Positions 62,938-64,000 of a stretch of DNA of 64,000 nt are shown piece by piece. The notes under the pieces are model-generated. The model was given only the letters and a program-made list of their open reading frames with translations. It had not been told where the DNA came from and searched no databases. The stretch's first letter is position 1. The number at the start of each line of letters is the position of its first letter. The stretch spans positions 32,659 through 96,658 of the forward strand of contig NZ_JAELVH010000017.1 of assembly GCF_019399235.1 (NCBI RefSeq), read 5' to 3'. A program made the translations under genes and the position numbers. Source of the stretch: Streptomyces poriferorum. Its GTDB lineage: Bacteria; Actinomycetota; Actinomycetes; Streptomycetales; Streptomycetaceae.

Positions 62938-64000
62938 TCAGACCTCGTAGGGCTGGACGACGATGAAGTTGCCGGGAGCACCCCGGAACTGGAGGTTCAC
63001 GGTCTCCCCGCTGTGCCCGGGATAGGCGTTGCGGCGCAGCCGGACCTGGCTGGAGATGATCACCTGGGACGCGGCCGACCACGCCACGACGGCATTGCAG
63101 TCGGCGAAGGTGGTCGGGGTGACCGGCAGGACGACGGGGACACCATGGGTCTTGACGACGATGGTGCCGGTGCCCTGGAACTGCATGGTGAACAGGGCGC
63201 CGCCGGGAATGCCATGGCCTTCGATCCTGCGGACCTCGTACTGCAGCGACTCATCGAAGGCGAGGACGCTCTCCGCCGAGACGCAGATGCCATCGCCCTG
63301 GAGCTCGATGGCGTGCAGATGGGAGCCGTCCTCGGCGAGGAAGACCTGTCCCCGGCCGGTACAGCGCATCAGCTGCATTTCCTGGCCGGTGGCATTGCCG
63401 ACCATCCGGCCCGCGAAACCTGCGCCCTTGTAGCCGAAGTCGACCTTGCCCTGGTACATCACCATGCTGCCCTGCCGGGCCAGCACTCCGCTTCCGCCCA
63501 TGGTGAGGTCGACGCGCATCAGCTGCTGGTTCTGCGGGGTCCAGCGCTGGCCGGTGGCGGTCTCCTTGTACGGCTGGAGCGCGGCCAGCAGGCCGGCCCC
63601 GGCCTGCGGCACTCCTTGGGGCACACCCTGCGGCATGCCGGGCGGCTGCTGTCCGTACGGAGCCGGAGCGGGCTGCCCGTAGGGCGCGGGGGCCTGCTGT
63701 CCGAACGGCGCGGGCGCCTGCGCCGGAACCTGCCCGAACTGCGGCTGCTGGGGCGGCTGCCCCGGCTGCCCGTAAGGAGCGGGCGCGGGCGGCGGCACAC
63801 TGCCGCCCTGCGGAGCCAGCGGCGCCGCTATGGTCGGCGCTGCGTGCATCTGCTGTTGCGGTGGAGCAGGCGCCTGAGCCGCCGGTGCACCGAAGGACGG
63901 CGCGGGCTGCGGGGCCTGCGGTGCGGCCGGGGCGCCGAAGGACGGCGCGGGGGCCGACGCCTGTGCGGGCGGGGCGAACGATGGGGCGGCGGACTGCGGC
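62938..64000 (-). CDS. AIM24-domain protein with Pro/Gln-rich linker, N-terminus outside the window
   Basis: The frame is open from the right edge with no stop, so the start lies outside. The visible part begins with a Pro/Ala/Gln/Phe-rich linker of about 150 residues containing repeats of APSFGAPAA and APAPYGQ, and ends in an AIM24 domain (LMRVDLTMGGSGVLARQGSMVMYQG, GTGTIVVKTHGVPVVLP). Streptomyces homologues often have a TerD (stress/tellurium) domain before such a linker, so the missing part is probably TerD. It is the first of three AIM24 genes. Confidence 0.8.
   Translation of the reverse strand, partial: PQSAAPSFAPPAQASAPAPSFGAPAAPQAPQPAPSFGAPAAQAPAPPQQQMHAAPTIAAPLAPQGGSVPPPAPAPYGQPGQPPQQPQFGQVPAQAPAPFGQQAPAPYGQPAPAPYGQQPPGMPQGVPQGVPQAGAGLLAALQPYKETATGQRWTPQNQQLMRVDLTMGGSGVLARQGSMVMYQGKVDFGYKGAGFAGRMVGNATGQEMQLMRCTGRGQVFLAEDGSHLHAIELQGDGICVSAESVLAFDESLQYEVRRIEGHGIPGGALFTMQFQGTGTIVVKTHGVPVVLPVTPTTFADCNAVVAWSAASQVIISSQVRLRRNAYPGHSGETVNLQFRGAPGNFIVVQPYEV

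Overview
The window is a high-GC actinobacterial chromosome segment, almost certainly from a Streptomyces. The evidence is the codon bias, the many GTG starts, and the presence of wblE, the dasR-dasABCD chitobiose locus, sigR-rsrA and a sigH-type sigma/anti-sigma pair. As far as I remember, the gene order follows the core arm of the S. coelicolor chromosome. There is no biosynthetic cluster, prophage or CRISPR array. The only mobile element is one IS481-type insertion sequence.

Layout. 1-6 kb: the end of a flavohaemoprotein, a peptidoglycan amidase, a PLP enzyme, a Na+/H+ antiporter, a UBP zinc finger, then a translationally coupled anti-sigma factor and SigB/F-family sigma factor. 6-10 kb: a membrane protein, a lipid kinase, wblE and a PAS histidine kinase. 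10-18.4 kb: the amino-sugar region. It holds a probable small RNA like scr5239 whose promoter overlaps a dre (DasR) site, a SIS isomerase/deaminase, nagB with a dre, dasD-dasC-dasB-dasA, and divergent dasR with two dre sites between dasA and dasR. 18.6-20.5 kb: a DUF3311/SSS symporter pair preceded by a dre-like site. 20.6-27.2 kb: a GNAT gene, a cobalamin riboswitch, nrdA-nrdB (class Ia ribonucleotide reductase), the IS element, a small membrane protein and an NrdS-like GlxA/AraC regulator. 27.3-31 kb: a secreted GH20 hexosaminidase, a secreted M15 peptidase and peptide deformylase.

31-36 kb (minus strand): a TPR protein, two overlapping HD/HD-GYP membrane proteins, rsrA and sigR, with a sigma-R promoter in front of sigR. 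36-43.8 kb: an alpha/beta hydrolase, an SRAP (HMCES-like) protein, an M50B protein, aroA-rsgA, an SMR transporter, a TetR regulator, hisN and a CBS-domain protein. 43.8-45.9 kb: a catalase gene and a Fur-family regulator, divergent around a palindromic operator. 46.2-49.1 kb: a taurine/sulfonate-type ABC transporter of unknown substrate. 49.1-52 kb: two identical initiator tRNA genes flanking a Sel1-repeat gene. 52-64 kb: a UPF0182 protein, a Lon-like PDZ protease, moaE, a long SDR, a DUF2342 protein with a NUDIX hydrolase, and three tandem AIM24 genes, the last running off the window as part of a larger protein.

Functional themes. DasR sites tie GlcNAc catabolism, chitobiose uptake, probably the small RNA and perhaps the symporter into one regulon. 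B12 status controls DNA-precursor synthesis through the riboswitch. SigR-RsrA and the catalase/Fur pair handle thiol and peroxide stress, and the sigma factor near 5 kb handles osmotic or developmental stress.

The least expected feature is a set of tandem repeat arrays (unit sizes 8, 26, 34 and 38 bp). Each begins exactly at the 3' end of a gene and contains that gene's last codons within one repeat unit.
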